A model generated the notes under the pieces. It saw nothing but the letters and a program-made list of their open reading frames with translations. It did not search any database and was not told where the DNA came from. Shown piece by piece: positions 8,245-18,882 of a stretch of 64,000 nt of DNA (position 1 is its first letter; the number at the start of each line of letters is the position of its first letter). The stretch is from NCBI RefSeq assembly GCF_017873135.1, contig NZ_JAGGJV010000001.1:620001-684000 (forward strand). The letters run 5' to 3'. This DNA comes from Rhizobium herbae. GTDB taxonomy: Bacteria > Pseudomonadota > Alphaproteobacteria > Rhizobiales > Rhizobiaceae. Made by a program: the position numbers and the translations under genes.

Positions 8245-8457
8245 ATGGCCACCAAGGGCACCGTAAAATTCTTCAACCAGGACAAGGGTTTTGGTTTCAT
8301 CACGCCGGAAGGCGGCGCCAAGGACGTGTTCGTGCACATCTCCGCGCTGCAGGCCGCCGGTCTCCAGACCCTGAAGGACGGCCAGCAGGTCACCTTCGAC
8401 ACCGAGCCGGATCGCATGGGCAAGGGCCCGAAGGCCGTCAACATCCAGGCTGCATAA
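8245..8457 (+). CDS. cspA: Cold-shock protein, CspA family
   Basis: A 70-residue single cold-shock domain. It carries the RNP1 and RNP2 RNA-binding motifs ([11 protein letters not shown] and DVFVHISAL) and has the usual family length. Such proteins bind single-stranded RNA and DNA and melt mRNA structure on cold shock or during growth. An AAAGGAC Shine-Dalgarno precedes the start, and a terminator follows at 8492. Rhizobia carry several paralogues, so which Csp this is cannot be said. Confidence 0.95.
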   Translation: MATKGTVKFFNQDKGFGFITPEGGAKDVFVHISALQAAGLQTLKDGQQVTFDTEPDRMGKGPKAVNIQAA

Positions 8458-8491
8458 GCTTCGATCTGATCGCCTTGCGATAACTGAATTG

Positions 8492-8520
8492 AACGGCGTC
8501 CCCCGGGGCGCCGTTTTTTT
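8492..8520 (+). terminator. Rho-independent terminator of the cold-shock gene
   Basis: An AACGGCG / CGCCGTT stem with a C/G-rich inner part is followed by seven T residues. Confidence 0.9.
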
Positions 8521-8599
8521 GTGCCCGCGATTATCCCCGCCGCGAAAATCCGTGCAATGATGACCGAACTGATCTGCAGAACCGGCAAGCCGTTGGTTT

Positions 8600-9697
8600 T
8601 TATTCCGCCGCCTGTTTTGTTTCAGCGGCAGTGAACACGGCATCGAATGCCGCCGCGATCACCTCCGGCCCGGCCCCGGCCCGTGTCGCATCGGCCGACA
8701 GGATCTGCCGGAACCGCCGCGCCCCCGGCCAGCCCTGGAACAGGCCGACCATATGCCGGGTGACATGGATCAGCCGCCCGCCCGAAGCGATATGCCCGGC
8801 CGCATAGGCCATCATCGCCTCGCGCACCCCGGCCCAGAAGTCCGGTGACTGCCGGTGGCCGTTGGCGGTGAAGCCCTCACCGGTGAAATCGGCGGGTGCT
8901 GCGCCCGTCAGCGGATGCGAAAAATATCCGTCCACGGCCGTCAGCATGGCGCTATCATGATAGGCAGCGCGGCCGAGCATGACGCCATCCAGCGCCGCTT
9001 TTTGATTCAGTTCCTCGACGGCCTGATTCAAACTGCCAAGACCGCCGTTGATGCCGATGAAAAGATGAGGATTTTCCGATTTGAGACGATGAACCAGACC
9101 ATAATCCAGCGGCGGAATATCGCGGTTCTCCTTCGGCGACAGCCCCTGCAGCCAGGCTTTTCGCGCATGCACCCAGATCGCGTCGGTTCCCGCTTCGGCA
9201 ACCCGCGAAACCAGGTCCCGCAACGCCACCTCCGGCTCCTGGTCGTCGACGCCGATCCGGCATTTCACCGTCACCGGGATCGACACCGCCGCCTTCATCG
9301 CCGCCACGCAGTCGGCCACCACCTCCGGCTCGCGCATCAGGCAGGCGCCGAACGTGCCCGACTGCACCCGGTCCGACGGACAGCCGACATTCATGTTGAT
9401 CTCGGCATAGCCGAACTGCTCGCCGATCCCAGCCGCTTCCGCCATCTTGTCCGGATCATTGCCGCCCAGCTGCAACGCCACCGGCTGCTCGACCGCATCG
9501 AACCCCAGCAACCGCTGCCGGTCGCCGCGCAAGATCGCCTCGGAGACGATCATCTCGGTATAGAGCAGCGCATGTTTCGACAGCTGCCGGGCAAGGAAAC
9601 GGTAGTGCCTGTCCGTCCAGTCGATCATCGGCGCAACGGCGAATATTCCCGGCCGGTCCGCCGCCGAAGGCCCGTAGAAACTGGCGTTTGTCGTCAT
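8600..9697 (-). CDS. dusA: tRNA-dihydrouridine synthase A
   Basis: A 365-residue FMN enzyme that reduces uridines in the D-loop of tRNAs (U20/U20a for DusA). Motifs are PMIDWTDRHYRFLARQ (DusA type), NVGCPSDRV followed by FGACLM with the catalytic Cys, VTVKCRIGVDD, and NGGL in the phosphate-binding part of the TIM barrel. The ATG at 9697 (MTTNASFYG) is chosen; the frame is open further upstream but that part has no similarity to the family. It is a single gene, convergent with the cold-shock gene. Confidence 0.95.
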   Translation of the reverse strand: MTTNASFYGPSAADRPGIFAVAPMIDWTDRHYRFLARQLSKHALLYTEMIVSEAILRGDRQRLLGFDAVEQPVALQLGGNDPDKMAEAAGIGEQFGYAEINMNVGCPSDRVQSGTFGACLMREPEVVADCVAAMKAAVSIPVTVKCRIGVDDQEPEVALRDLVSRVAEAGTDAIWVHARKAWLQGLSPKENRDIPPLDYGLVHRLKSENPHLFIGINGGLGSLNQAVEELNQKAALDGVMLGRAAYHDSAMLTAVDGYFSHPLTGAAPADFTGEGFTANGHRQSPDFWAGVREAMMAYAAGHIASGGRLIHVTRHMVGLFQGWPGARRFRQILSADATRAGAGPEVIAAAFDAVFTAAETKQAAE

Positions 9698-10027
9698 GCT
9701 CTCATATCCCGCTATCGCGCATTCGCCACGTCGAAGTGTAAACGAATATCCGGCCGGCGACAGGGCGACAGTCAAAGCCGGTTGATTTTTTGTCCGAACC
9801 AGGCGCCATTATCATGACGAAAACCGGGACTATATCGCTCGCCGATGCCACAAGTCGCTACACGTTGGGGAGCATGAAGGCAAGAGCGGCACGGCCGAAC
9901 GGCAGGCAATGCGGCGGCCGGGAACGTGATGCCCCCTATCCTTTGGTGTTGATGCTTGGTTATGGTGCGCTTATTGCTCACCCGGAGCGGCACGGTCCCG
10001 CAACGTGTCATGAGGAACCCGATTGAA
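9698..10027. other. Intergenic region, nothing recognised
   Basis: Open frames exist on both strands but encode no recognisable domain and have no convincing ribosome site. The region separates dusA from the next gene and should hold both promoters. Confidence 0.4.
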
Positions 10028-10453
10028 ATGAAAACAGTTGCCGACCTTATTCTCGATCTTCAGCATGCCACCGGTTACGACAGGAAGCTTGATGTCTCGA
10101 TCGCCCTCGTGATGGGATACAAGCGCCAGGTCACCACGGCAAAGGGCAAAGGCGGGGAAAAGGAGCGAAAGGTGATCTGGTTGTATACGTCCGGGGAGGA
10201 AAGCAGGATCCCCTTCTTTACCGCCAAAATCGACGCGGCCAAACTTCTTGCCCAAACGCTGTTGCCAGGCTGCATTGGCGGCCTCACCTGGAGCCCCCGC
10301 AACGCCACTGCAAAAATTAACGATGGGCCAACATTCGCAGCCGCCACGCCATCCCTCGCGCTTTGCGTCGCGGCCCTGAGCGCAAAGCATTTCCAGCCCG
10401 ATGAAAAGCTATACGACGATTACGACGATGATGCCGATCTGACCGAGGTTTGA
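10028..10453 (+). CDS. Hypothetical protein, phage-associated rhizobial family
   Basis: A 141-residue protein. Its pattern (ADLILDLQHATGYDRKLDV..IALVMGYKR, then IPFFTAKIDAAKLL, then AAATPSLALCVAALSAKHF) matches a common but uncharacterised family seen in Rhizobiales genomes and their phages, where members begin with LIARLEAATGPDRELD-like sequence. It ends in an Asp-rich tail. GAGGAA lies about 12 bases before the ATG. The function is unknown; the gene may be a prophage remnant. Confidence 0.7.
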   Translation: MKTVADLILDLQHATGYDRKLDVSIALVMGYKRQVTTAKGKGGEKERKVIWLYTSGEESRIPFFTAKIDAAKLLAQTLLPGCIGGLTWSPRNATAKINDGPTFAAATPSLALCVAALSAKHFQPDEKLYDDYDDDADLTEV

Positions 10454-10549
10454 TCCGGCGTCTTCGGACAATCGATACACCACCGCCGGCCCATACCAGG
10501 CCATCAACAAACTGCAGCGATTTTTGCTCCTACGCCTCGACGCGCGGCT

Positions 10550-10792
10550 CTAATGCGCCTGAAGCTGTGCCTCTTTCGCCGCCGAGATGAAGACCTCCCT
10601 TGCCTCCTCCGGCGATTTGCGGCCGTCGAGCGCTGCGCGGCACAAACTTCTTGCGGCAACGTAGCGCGGGCCGCGCAGATCCGGCCAGGTATCCATCAGG
10701 CAGATGAGGGCATCGAACGGCCCCTGCACCACCTGAGAACCCTTGTGCCCGAACCCCACCTCCACGGGATTGGACCATTTGGTATTTGGCAT
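10550..10792 (-). CDS. DUF982 domain protein
   Basis: An 80-residue protein with the DUF982 pattern: W..PV near the N-terminus, a middle ALICLMDTWPDLRGPRYVAA and a C-terminal ARSLCRAALDGRKSPEEAR. DUF982 proteins are small, numerous in Rhizobiales and of unknown function. The small RNA at 10871-10980 lies just upstream on the same strand. Confidence 0.85.
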   Translation of the reverse strand: MPNTKWSNPVEVGFGHKGSQVVQGPFDALICLMDTWPDLRGPRYVAARSLCRAALDGRKSPEEAREVFISAAKEAQLQAH

Positions 10793-10870
10793 GAGCGTCT
10801 CCTCCGAATGTCTTGCCAGACCACAACGGGAGAATAGCTGATTTGGTTCCTGAAGGGCAGTGTGCAAAAT

Positions 10871-10980
10871 GAAAAAAGCCTGCCGCGGGAGGAGGTGCGG
10901 CAGGCTTCTGAAAATGACCCACGGTCGGGAGGAGGTGACCGCTGATCGGTCGCAGCTTTTCGGGAGGAGGTGAATCACTG
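10871..10980 (-). ncRNA. Small RNA with three anti-Shine-Dalgarno hairpin loops (CcsR/'cuckoo' type)
   Basis: On the minus strand three hairpins each show the identical ten-base loop ACCTCCTCCC: 10959-10974 (3-bp stem, weak), 10922-10941 (5-bp CGGTC/GACCG) and 10877-10906 (perfect 10-bp stem). The last is followed by six T residues and so is also the terminator. CCUCCUCCC loops mark the CcsR RNAs of Rhodobacter and the related 'cuckoo' RNAs of Rhizobiales, which are stress-linked and thought to act through this motif. The expected length is about 110 nt. It lies between an 82-residue membrane protein gene and a DUF982 gene, all on the same strand. Confidence 0.8.
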
Positions 10981-10985
10981 CGATA

Positions 10986-11014
10986 AATATGACTTTAATG
11001 CTGCATTGCATCAA
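10986..11014 (-). promoter_or_regulatory. Putative promoter of the anti-SD small RNA
   Basis: On the minus strand, -35 TTGATG (11009-11014) and -10 CATATT (10986-10991) are separated by exactly 17 bases. Transcription would begin near 10979, directly before the first hairpin. An alternative is processing from the 3' end of the upstream mRNA. Confidence 0.5.
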
Positions 11015-11044
11015 AATCAAACTAAATCTGACGCAACGCAATAA

Positions 11045-11293
11045 TTATCGATAACGTCTTCGTGTTGTCTCGGTGCCTGACGCGCTGCCGACAATATATC
11101 CTGCAAGGAAGGCCGCCGCGCCGAAAATCAGCAATGCGGTGCTGGTGGCGGAGGGGTGATCCTGCGCGCTGCGCGCCACGGCGCCGGCCTCGTCCTTGAC
11201 ATAGTCAGCCGCCTGCTTCGCTCGTGCCGCCACGCCGCTCGTCTCGTCCAGTTCGCCTGTGAAACCGGTTCGCAGATTTTTGATATTGGCCAT
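11045..11293 (-). CDS. Small membrane-anchored protein, ElaB/YqjD/DUF883-like
   Basis: An 82-residue protein with a soluble helical N-terminal half (VAARAKQAADYVKDEAGAVA), then one C-terminal membrane segment (ALLIFGAAAFLAGYIVGSAS) and a basic end (RRRYR). This layout is that of ElaB/YqjD proteins, which anchor ribosomes to the membrane in E. coli stationary phase. The assignment rests on layout rather than clear sequence identity. GGAGCG lies before the ATG at 11293. The small RNA lies directly downstream. Confidence 0.65.
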   Translation of the reverse strand: MANIKNLRTGFTGELDETSGVAARAKQAADYVKDEAGAVARSAQDHPSATSTALLIFGAAAFLAGYIVGSASGTETTRRRYR

Positions 11294-11582
11294 CGCGCGC
11301 TCCTTTTCTGTCAGTGGCGAAAACACCTGAAGCGCGGGATTGTTCCATGGTGAACAGAGAGGATGCCCGATGCCTGGGCGCATGCTCGCCAATATGGCCC
11401 CCCCGACGTGATTCGGCGCCTTTCACGTATCATAGAGATACGATTCCAAGCATCCGCGGAAAAATGACTGTTGCGATTTCTTCATGTGTGGCATGCTAAT
11501 AGATGAGGTGCCTCATAAAAACCAATTTCGGAGTAGCAACTGCAGTCCAGAATCAAAAAACAAAGAGACGGGAGAGAACATC

Positions 11583-11786
11583 ATGGTAGAGGAAAATCTG
11601 TATCGCATCGTCGAAGTCAGCCTGAAACGCGGCACCGATCGCCGTGATGTCGGCATCATGACCGTCCGCCAGGCACTTGAGCTTCCCGATGTTCCGAGCC
11701 TGGAATATACGCATCCGGAGTTGAACTCCCGGGCCGGCAGCCGGTTCCTGACGCGCGATCAGCTTGAGGCCTACGTCTGCAGCTGA
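11583..11786 (+). CDS. Small hypothetical protein
   Basis: A 67-residue protein beginning MVEENLYRIVEVSLKRGTD, with a GGGAGAG Shine-Dalgarno before the ATG. The Arg-Arg-Asp-Val and TVRQALELPD parts suggest a small globular fold. The family was not recognised. It is on the same strand as the FAH gene, 67 bases away. Confidence 0.6.
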   Translation: MVEENLYRIVEVSLKRGTDRRDVGIMTVRQALELPDVPSLEYTHPELNSRAGSRFLTRDQLEAYVCS

Positions 11787-11853
11787 AGCGTCTTTCCCCG
11801 CCCCGCAAAGGGGTGCTATCGTCCGGCATTCATAACCGAATGTCTGGATATCG

Positions 11854-12537
11854 ATGACAGCTGCAATCCCCCTTCCCGCGCCTGTGCTGTTGCAGGTAGC
11901 AAATTCCGATCAGGTCTTTCCCGTTCGTCGCGTCTACTGTGTGGGGCGCAACTATGCCGCCCATGCCATCGAAATGGGCCATGATCCCACTCGCGAACCA
12001 CCCTTCTTCTTCCAGAAAAACCCCGATAACCTTCGGCAAGCGGCCGAGTTTCCCTATCCGCCGCTCTCGGCAGACGTGCACCATGAGGTCGAACTGGTGG
12101 TCGCGCTGAAACAGGGCGGCGATACGATCGATGCCGGGGATGCGCTTGACTGCGTCTATGGCTATGCCGTCGGTATCGACTTCACCCGCCGCGACCTGCA
12201 GGCCGAGGCCAAGGCCGCCGGCAAGCCCTGGGCCGCGGCAAAGGCCTTCGAACATTCGGCGCCGGTCTCTGGGATCGTCCCGGCGCAGGCGATCGGCCAC
12301 CCCGAGAACGGCAATATCTGGCTGAAGATCAACGGCGAGACGAAACAGCAGGGCGACCTCAACCAGATGATCTGGAAAGTACCCGAAATCATCGCCGAAC
12401 TGTCAAAGCTGTTCACGCTGGCTGCCGGCGACGTGATCTTGACCGGCACGCCATCGGGTGTCGGCCCGGTGTCGCGTGGCGACGTGGTATCCTGCGGTAT
12501 CGATGGCGTCGAAACACTGACTTTCACAGTCGTCTAA
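11854..12537 (+). CDS. Fumarylacetoacetate hydrolase family protein
   Basis: A 227-residue single-domain FAH-fold hydrolase or isomerase that cleaves or isomerises beta-diketo acids with a divalent metal. Visible are CVGRNYAAHAIEMG, the metal-ligand region HHEVELVVAL, GIDFTRRDLQ and the DVILTGTPSGVGPV end signature. Length and motifs fit the fumarylpyruvate hydrolase/oxaloacetate tautomerase-like branch, but the substrate cannot be fixed. The gamma-carbonic anhydrase gene follows after 18 bases, likely in one operon. Confidence 0.92.
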   Translation: MTAAIPLPAPVLLQVANSDQVFPVRRVYCVGRNYAAHAIEMGHDPTREPPFFFQKNPDNLRQAAEFPYPPLSADVHHEVELVVALKQGGDTIDAGDALDCVYGYAVGIDFTRRDLQAEAKAAGKPWAAAKAFEHSAPVSGIVPAQAIGHPENGNIWLKINGETKQQGDLNQMIWKVPEIIAELSKLFTLAAGDVILTGTPSGVGPVSRGDVVSCGIDGVETLTFTVV

Positions 12538-12555
12538 GAGAAGAAAGAGCCGATC

Positions 12556-13086
12556 ATGCCGCTATATGCTCTTGGCCCGACACGGCCCGCTGTCCCGCCC
12601 GAGGGCAGCTACTGGGTGGCGCCGGACGCGCATGTCATCGGCAAGGTCGAACTGGGCGAGGATGTCGGCATCTGGTTCGGAGCGGTGCTGCGCGGCGACA
12701 ACGAGCCGATCCGGGTCGGTGCCCGCACCAATATCCAGGAAGGCGTCGTCATCCACGTCGACCCCGGCTTTCCGGTGACGATCGGAGAAGGCTGCACCAT
12801 CGGCCACCGCGCCATCGTGCATGGCTGCACCATCGGCGACAATTCATTGATCGGCATGGGCGCGACAGTGCTGAACGGCGCTGTGATCGGCAGCAACTGC
12901 CTGGTCGGCGCCAATGCGCTGGTAACGGAAGGCAAGGTCTTTCCCGACAACTCGCTGATCGTCGGCGCTCCGGCAAAAGCCATCCGGTTGCTGGACGAGA
13001 CGGCCGTCGCCGGGCTGAAAAAGTCGGCGGACGGCTATGTCAGCAAATGGCAACTGTTTGCAACCAGCCTTTCCGCCCTCGAATAG
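12556..13086 (+). CDS. Gamma-class carbonic anhydrase family protein
   Basis: A 176-residue left-handed beta-helix protein of hexapeptide repeats (IGKVELGEDVGIWFGAVLRG, then VGARTNIQEGVVIHVD, CTIGHRAIVHGCTIGD). The three metal-binding His of the gamma-CA family fit HVD, GHR and VHG. Related YrdA/PaaY proteins have variable activity, so hydration of CO2 is probable rather than certain. Confidence 0.9.
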   Translation: MPLYALGPTRPAVPPEGSYWVAPDAHVIGKVELGEDVGIWFGAVLRGDNEPIRVGARTNIQEGVVIHVDPGFPVTIGEGCTIGHRAIVHGCTIGDNSLIGMGATVLNGAVIGSNCLVGANALVTEGKVFPDNSLIVGAPAKAIRLLDETAVAGLKKSADGYVSKWQLFATSLSALE

Positions 13087-13092
13087 GCGGCA

Positions 13093-15468
<2,376 letters not shown>

Positions 15469-15560
15469 GGTTGGGCCTTGGCGGGTTGGGATGTCTCGAC
15501 ATCCGCTTGGGCAATGGGACGTTGACTGCCCCTCGCCGCGCTTATTCGGAGGTGCAGTGC

Positions 15561-15965
15561 TTATTCAGCGGTGCAGTTCTGGCAGTGACCGCGAATCTCG
15601 ATCGTCGTTTTCTCGGTCTTGAAATGCTGATTGCCGGCAAGCACCGACAGACGCTCCTCCATGCCCGCATCGTGCATCTCGGTAACCTGGCCGCAATCCT
15701 CGCAGATGGCAAAGGCCGTGACGCCATGATCATGGTGGTGGTGGTGATCGGGATGGGCGCAGGCAACGAAGGAGTTCATGCTTTCGAGTCGGTGGATAAG
15801 GCCGAATTCCAAAAGCTTGTCCAGCGCCCGGTACACCTGCAGCGGCGCTCGAAAACCATGATCGCGCAGTTTGTCGAGGATGGTGTAGGCGCTGAGCGGC
15901 CCCTCCGCATGTTCCAGCGCGTCAAGCACCAGAGACTGGTTTTTGGTGAGTTTCTGTATCGCCAT
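15561..15965 (-). CDS. zur: Zinc uptake regulator, Fur family
   Basis: A 134-residue Fur-family repressor. It has an N-terminal winged helix ([20 protein letters not shown]), a His-rich metal loop ([11 protein letters not shown]) and two CXXC pairs (CEDC, CQNC) for structural zinc. Zur represses zinc importers when zinc is plentiful. Its ATG overlaps the znuB stop (TGATG), so the gene is the third in the znuC-znuB-zur operon. Palindromes that fit Zur boxes lie at 17788 and 18851. Confidence 0.93.
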   Translation of the reverse strand: MAIQKLTKNQSLVLDALEHAEGPLSAYTILDKLRDHGFRAPLQVYRALDKLLEFGLIHRLESMNSFVACAHPDHHHHHDHGVTAFAICEDCGQVTEMHDAGMEERLSVLAGNQHFKTEKTTIEIRGHCQNCTAE

Positions 15966-16798
15966 CAGTGATGTCCCCCATGCGTCGAGTGAATGGCCGT
16001 CTCGGTTTGTGTTTTCCGCCCGAACGGCAAAAGACTGAGCACGAAAAGCCCCATTGCCGCAACCACGATCGACGGGCCGGACGGCGTGTCGAAATGCAGC
16101 GATCCGAACAACCCGCCGGTGACGGCAAGAGCGCCGATCACGGAAGCCAGCATGGCCATGATTTCCGGCGAGGTTGCGAAACGCCTCGCGGTGGCGGCAG
16201 GGATGATCAGAAGCGAAGTAATGAGCAGGATGCCGACGATCTTCATGGCAATCGCAATCACCAGCGCCATCAACAGCATGAAATACAGCCGCGTCCGCTC
16301 CGGCTGAAGGCCTTCGGCCTCGGCCAGTTCCGCATTGACGGTGGAGGCAAGCAGCGGCCGCCAGAGATAGACGATCGCAGCAAGCACAAGGATGCCGCCA
16401 CCCCAGACGAGATCGATATCGGCCTCGGAAACGGCGAGAATATCGCCGAACAGGAAGCCGACAAGATCGATGCGAACCCAGGTCATGAAGGCGACCATGA
16501 CAAGGCCGATCGAAAGGGCGGAATGCGAGAGAATCCCGAGCAGCGCATCGGTCGACAGCGCGCCGCGCTTCTGCAGGAGCAGAAGGAGCAGCGACACGGC
16601 AGCGGCGACGATGAAGACGCTGAGCATCAGGTTGAGATTAAACAGCAGCGACAGCGCCACGCCGAGCAGCGCCGAATGGGCCATGGTATCGCCGAAATAG
16701 GCCATGCGCCGCCAGATGACAAAGCAGCCGAGCGGGCCGACCGTGATGGCAAGACCGATGCCGGCAATGAGCGCGCGGGTAAAGAAATCGTCAAACAC
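15965..16798 (-). CDS. znuB: Zinc ABC transporter permease
   Basis: A 277-residue ABC-3 family permease with several membrane helices, started at GTG 16798 (VFDDFFTRALIAGIGLAI), which overlaps the znuC end by eight bases. The frame extends upstream through the His-rich znuC tail, but that is a shadow. Typical segments are RRMAYFGDTMAHSALLGVAL and LLITSLLIIPAATARRFA. It ends with a short His-rich tail (THGGHH). With ZnuA and ZnuC it imports Zn2+. Confidence 0.94.
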   Translation of the reverse strand: MFDDFFTRALIAGIGLAITVGPLGCFVIWRRMAYFGDTMAHSALLGVALSLLFNLNLMLSVFIVAAAVSLLLLLLQKRGALSTDALLGILSHSALSIGLVMVAFMTWVRIDLVGFLFGDILAVSEADIDLVWGGGILVLAAIVYLWRPLLASTVNAELAEAEGLQPERTRLYFMLLMALVIAIAMKIVGILLITSLLIIPAATARRFATSPEIMAMLASVIGALAVTGGLFGSLHFDTPSGPSIVVAAMGLFVLSLLPFGRKTQTETAIHSTHGGHH

Positions 16799-17726
16799 GG
16801 CCGCGCTCCTTGTTGTCGAACCCTTGCAGGCGGCTTTTGTGGCCGCAGCCGCAATCTGGGCCATGGACGTGACCGGCATGGTCATGGTCATGGGCATGGT
16901 CGTCGTGCGCATGGTCGCCATGATGATGGCCGTCGTCGGGATGGCAATATTGAGTGATGCTGCCATCGGCATGGCGGACGCGGCCGTCGGGCAGATGGGT
17001 GTGGTCGTGATCGTGGCTGTAGACGGCCAGCGTCTGGGCGGCGCGGCTGCCGAACAATTTCAGATATTCCGGGCTCTGGCTGACCATTTGTGGCGTGCCG
17101 CGGCAGCAGACATGGCCGTTCAGGCAGATCACGGTATCGGTCTCGGCCATCACCACATGCAGGTCGTGCGAGATCAAGAGGATGCCGCAGCCGGTCCGGT
17201 TGCGGATGGACTTGATCAGGTCGTAAAGAGCGATCTCGCCGGAGAAATCGACGCCCTGCACCGGTTCGTCGAGGACCAGAAGGTCCGGCTTGCGGGCGAT
17301 GGCGCGGGCCAGCAGCGCCCGCTGGAATTCGCCGCCCGAAAGGTGCTGCACCTCGGCGCGGGCCAGATGGGCGATGCCGGTCGAATGCAGCGCTTCCTCG
17401 ACCTCGCGTCCCTTGAGCGGACCGGTCAGCGTCATCAGCCGCTCGACGGTCAAGGGCAGCGTCCAGTCGATAGCCAGCTTCTGCGGCACGTAGCCGACCT
17501 TCAGCCCCGGCAGTTTCTCGACCCAGCCTTCATCCGGCTTGAGCACGCCGATCGCAGCCTTTGCCGTCGTCGATTTGCCCGAGCCGTTCGGGCCGATCAG
17601 CGTGACGATCTCGCCGCGGCTGATCGAGAACTCGACGCCGCGCACCAGCCAGCGGCCGTTGCGGCGCACACCGGTATTGTTCAGGGAAACGAGCGGTGCC
17701 TGGTCGGTCTTGCGGAAATTCAGCAT
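16791..17726 (-). CDS. znuC: Zinc ABC transporter ATP-binding protein with His-rich tail
   Basis: A 311-residue ABC ATPase: Walker A GPNGSGKST, signature LSGGEFQRALLARA, Walker B LLVLDEPVQGVD, switch His in LLISHDLHV. The start is at ATG 17726 (MLNFRKTD). After about residue 235 it has an extra tail packed with His, Asp and a CGCGH end, which probably binds zinc. It is first in the znuC-znuB-zur operon and divergent from znuA, with a Zur-box candidate between. Confidence 0.94.
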   Translation of the reverse strand: MLNFRKTDQAPLVSLNNTGVRRNGRWLVRGVEFSISRGEIVTLIGPNGSGKSTTAKAAIGVLKPDEGWVEKLPGLKVGYVPQKLAIDWTLPLTVERLMTLTGPLKGREVEEALHSTGIAHLARAEVQHLSGGEFQRALLARAIARKPDLLVLDEPVQGVDFSGEIALYDLIKSIRNRTGCGILLISHDLHVVMAETDTVICLNGHVCCRGTPQMVSQSPEYLKLFGSRAAQTLAVYSHDHDHTHLPDGRVRHADGSITQYCHPDDGHHHGDHAHDDHAHDHDHAGHVHGPDCGCGHKSRLQGFDNKERGRV

Positions 17727-17787
17727 CAAAAAAATCCGGGTGAGGTGTTGCCAGTGGCTATGCCACACGTTATAGCGTAACGCAATT

Positions 17788-17806
17788 GATGTAATAACAT
17801 TACGTC
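17788..17806. promoter_or_regulatory. Candidate Zur box between znuC and znuA
   Basis: GATGTAATAACATTACGTC is a near-perfect inverted repeat lying in the 105-base gap between divergent znuC and znuA. It fits the AT-rich GTAATnnnATTAC type of site described for alphaproteobacterial Zur, so one site could repress both directions. Confidence 0.75.
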
Positions 17807-17831
17807 AATTTGCAAGACATGGAGTCCCCGC

Positions 17832-18788
17832 ATGCGCCTGAAAAAACCCCTCCTTTCCGCGTCCTCCCTGCTCCTTCTGGCAGCAGGCGCCGCCCATGCC
17901 GAAGTTCCCAACGTCGTCGTCTCGATCAAGCCGATCCATTCGCTGGTCGCCTCGATCATGCAGGGCATCGGCGAACCGGCCCTGATCGTCGAGGGCGCCG
18001 CCTCTCCCCATACCTACAGCATGAAACCCTCCAATGCCTCGGCGCTGGAAAAAGCCGATGTCGTCTTCTGGGTCGGCCATGGGCTGGAGGCATTTCTGGA
18101 GAAGCCGCTGGAAACGCTCGGCAGCGGTGCGAAAATCGTCGAACTGGACGACGCGCCGGGACTTGAAAAGCTGAAATTCCGCGAAGGCGGTGCCTTCGAG
18201 GCGCATGACGACGGCGACGAGCACGAAGCAGGCGCCCACGAAGAGGGTCATCACCATGACGAGGGCGAGTTCGACATGCACCTCTGGCTCGATCCGGACA
18301 ATGCCAAGGCGATGGCAGCGGAGATCGAAAAGACGCTTGCGGAAGTCGATCCGGACAATGCGGCCGCCTACAAGGCCAATCTCGATGCGCTCGGCACGCG
18401 GCTCGATACGCTCGACAAGACGCTGACGGAGACCGTCGCGCCCATCAAGGACAAGCCCTTCGTCGTCTTTCACGACGCCTACCAGTATTTCGAGCATCGC
18501 TACCGCGTGAAGGTGGCCGGCTCGATCACCGTCAGCCCCGAGACGCTGCCCGGTGCTGCGCGTCTGAAGCAGATCCATCAGAAAATCGTCGAACTGGGCG
18601 CAACCTGCGTCTTTGCCGAGCCGCAGTTCGAGCCGAAGCTGGTCAATATCGTGCTCGAAGGCACGCCGGCGAAATCCGGTACGCTGGATCCGGAAGCAGC
18701 CACGCTCGATGCCGGCCCCGATCTCTATTTCCAGCTGATGGAAGGCATCGGCACATCGCTGAAGACCTGCCTGTCTTCCGGCAGCTGA
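17832..18788 (+). CDS. znuA: Zinc ABC transporter substrate-binding protein
   Basis: A 318-residue periplasmic cluster A-I binding protein. It has a signal peptide (KKPLLSASSLLLLAAGAAHA) and metal-site regions SPHTYSMKPS, DMHLWLDPDN and VFHDAYQYFEHRY. The flexible His/Asp/Glu loop (about residues 120-148, AGAHEEGHHHDEG) is typical of ZnuA and captures zinc. It is transcribed alone, away from znuCB, and followed by a terminator. Confidence 0.96.
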   Translation: MRLKKPLLSASSLLLLAAGAAHAEVPNVVVSIKPIHSLVASIMQGIGEPALIVEGAASPHTYSMKPSNASALEKADVVFWVGHGLEAFLEKPLETLGSGAKIVELDDAPGLEKLKFREGGAFEAHDDGDEHEAGAHEEGHHHDEGEFDMHLWLDPDNAKAMAAEIEKTLAEVDPDNAAAYKANLDALGTRLDTLDKTLTETVAPIKDKPFVVFHDAYQYFEHRYRVKVAGSITVSPETLPGAARLKQIHQKIVELGATCVFAEPQFEPKLVNIVLEGTPAKSGTLDPEAATLDAGPDLYFQLMEGIGTSLKTCLSSGS

Positions 18789-18813
18789 CCACGTTCCTCC
18801 CGAGCGACTGAGA

Positions 18814-18838
18814 GAGGCGGGCCAAAAGTCCGCCTTTT
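18814..18838 (+). terminator. Terminator of znuA
   Basis: A GGCGG / CCGCC stem with a GCCAAAAGT loop is followed by five T residues. Confidence 0.8.
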
Positions 18839-18850
18839 TCAGACCGTCGA

Positions 18851-18867
18851 ATGTAATAGTATAACAT
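18851..18867. promoter_or_regulatory. Candidate Zur box before the COG0523 GTPase gene
   Basis: ATGTAATAGTATAACAT is an inverted repeat similar to the znuA-znuC site. It sits 16 bases upstream of the ATG at 18883, as expected for a Zur-repressed zinc chaperone gene. Confidence 0.7.
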
Positions 18868-18882
18868 AAAGGAATACAGGCA

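Noticed and set aside
7758-8588. Long minus-strand frame across the cold-shock gene
   Set aside because: It is antisense to the clear cold-shock gene and its leader, and encodes no known domain.
9790-10026. Short plus-strand frame upstream of the gene at 10028
   Set aside because: No similarity, no ribosome site, and an equally long frame on the other strand.
16799-16972. His-rich N-terminal extension of ZnuB
   Set aside because: It is the shadow frame of the His-rich ZnuC tail; the conserved permease begins at GTG 16798.
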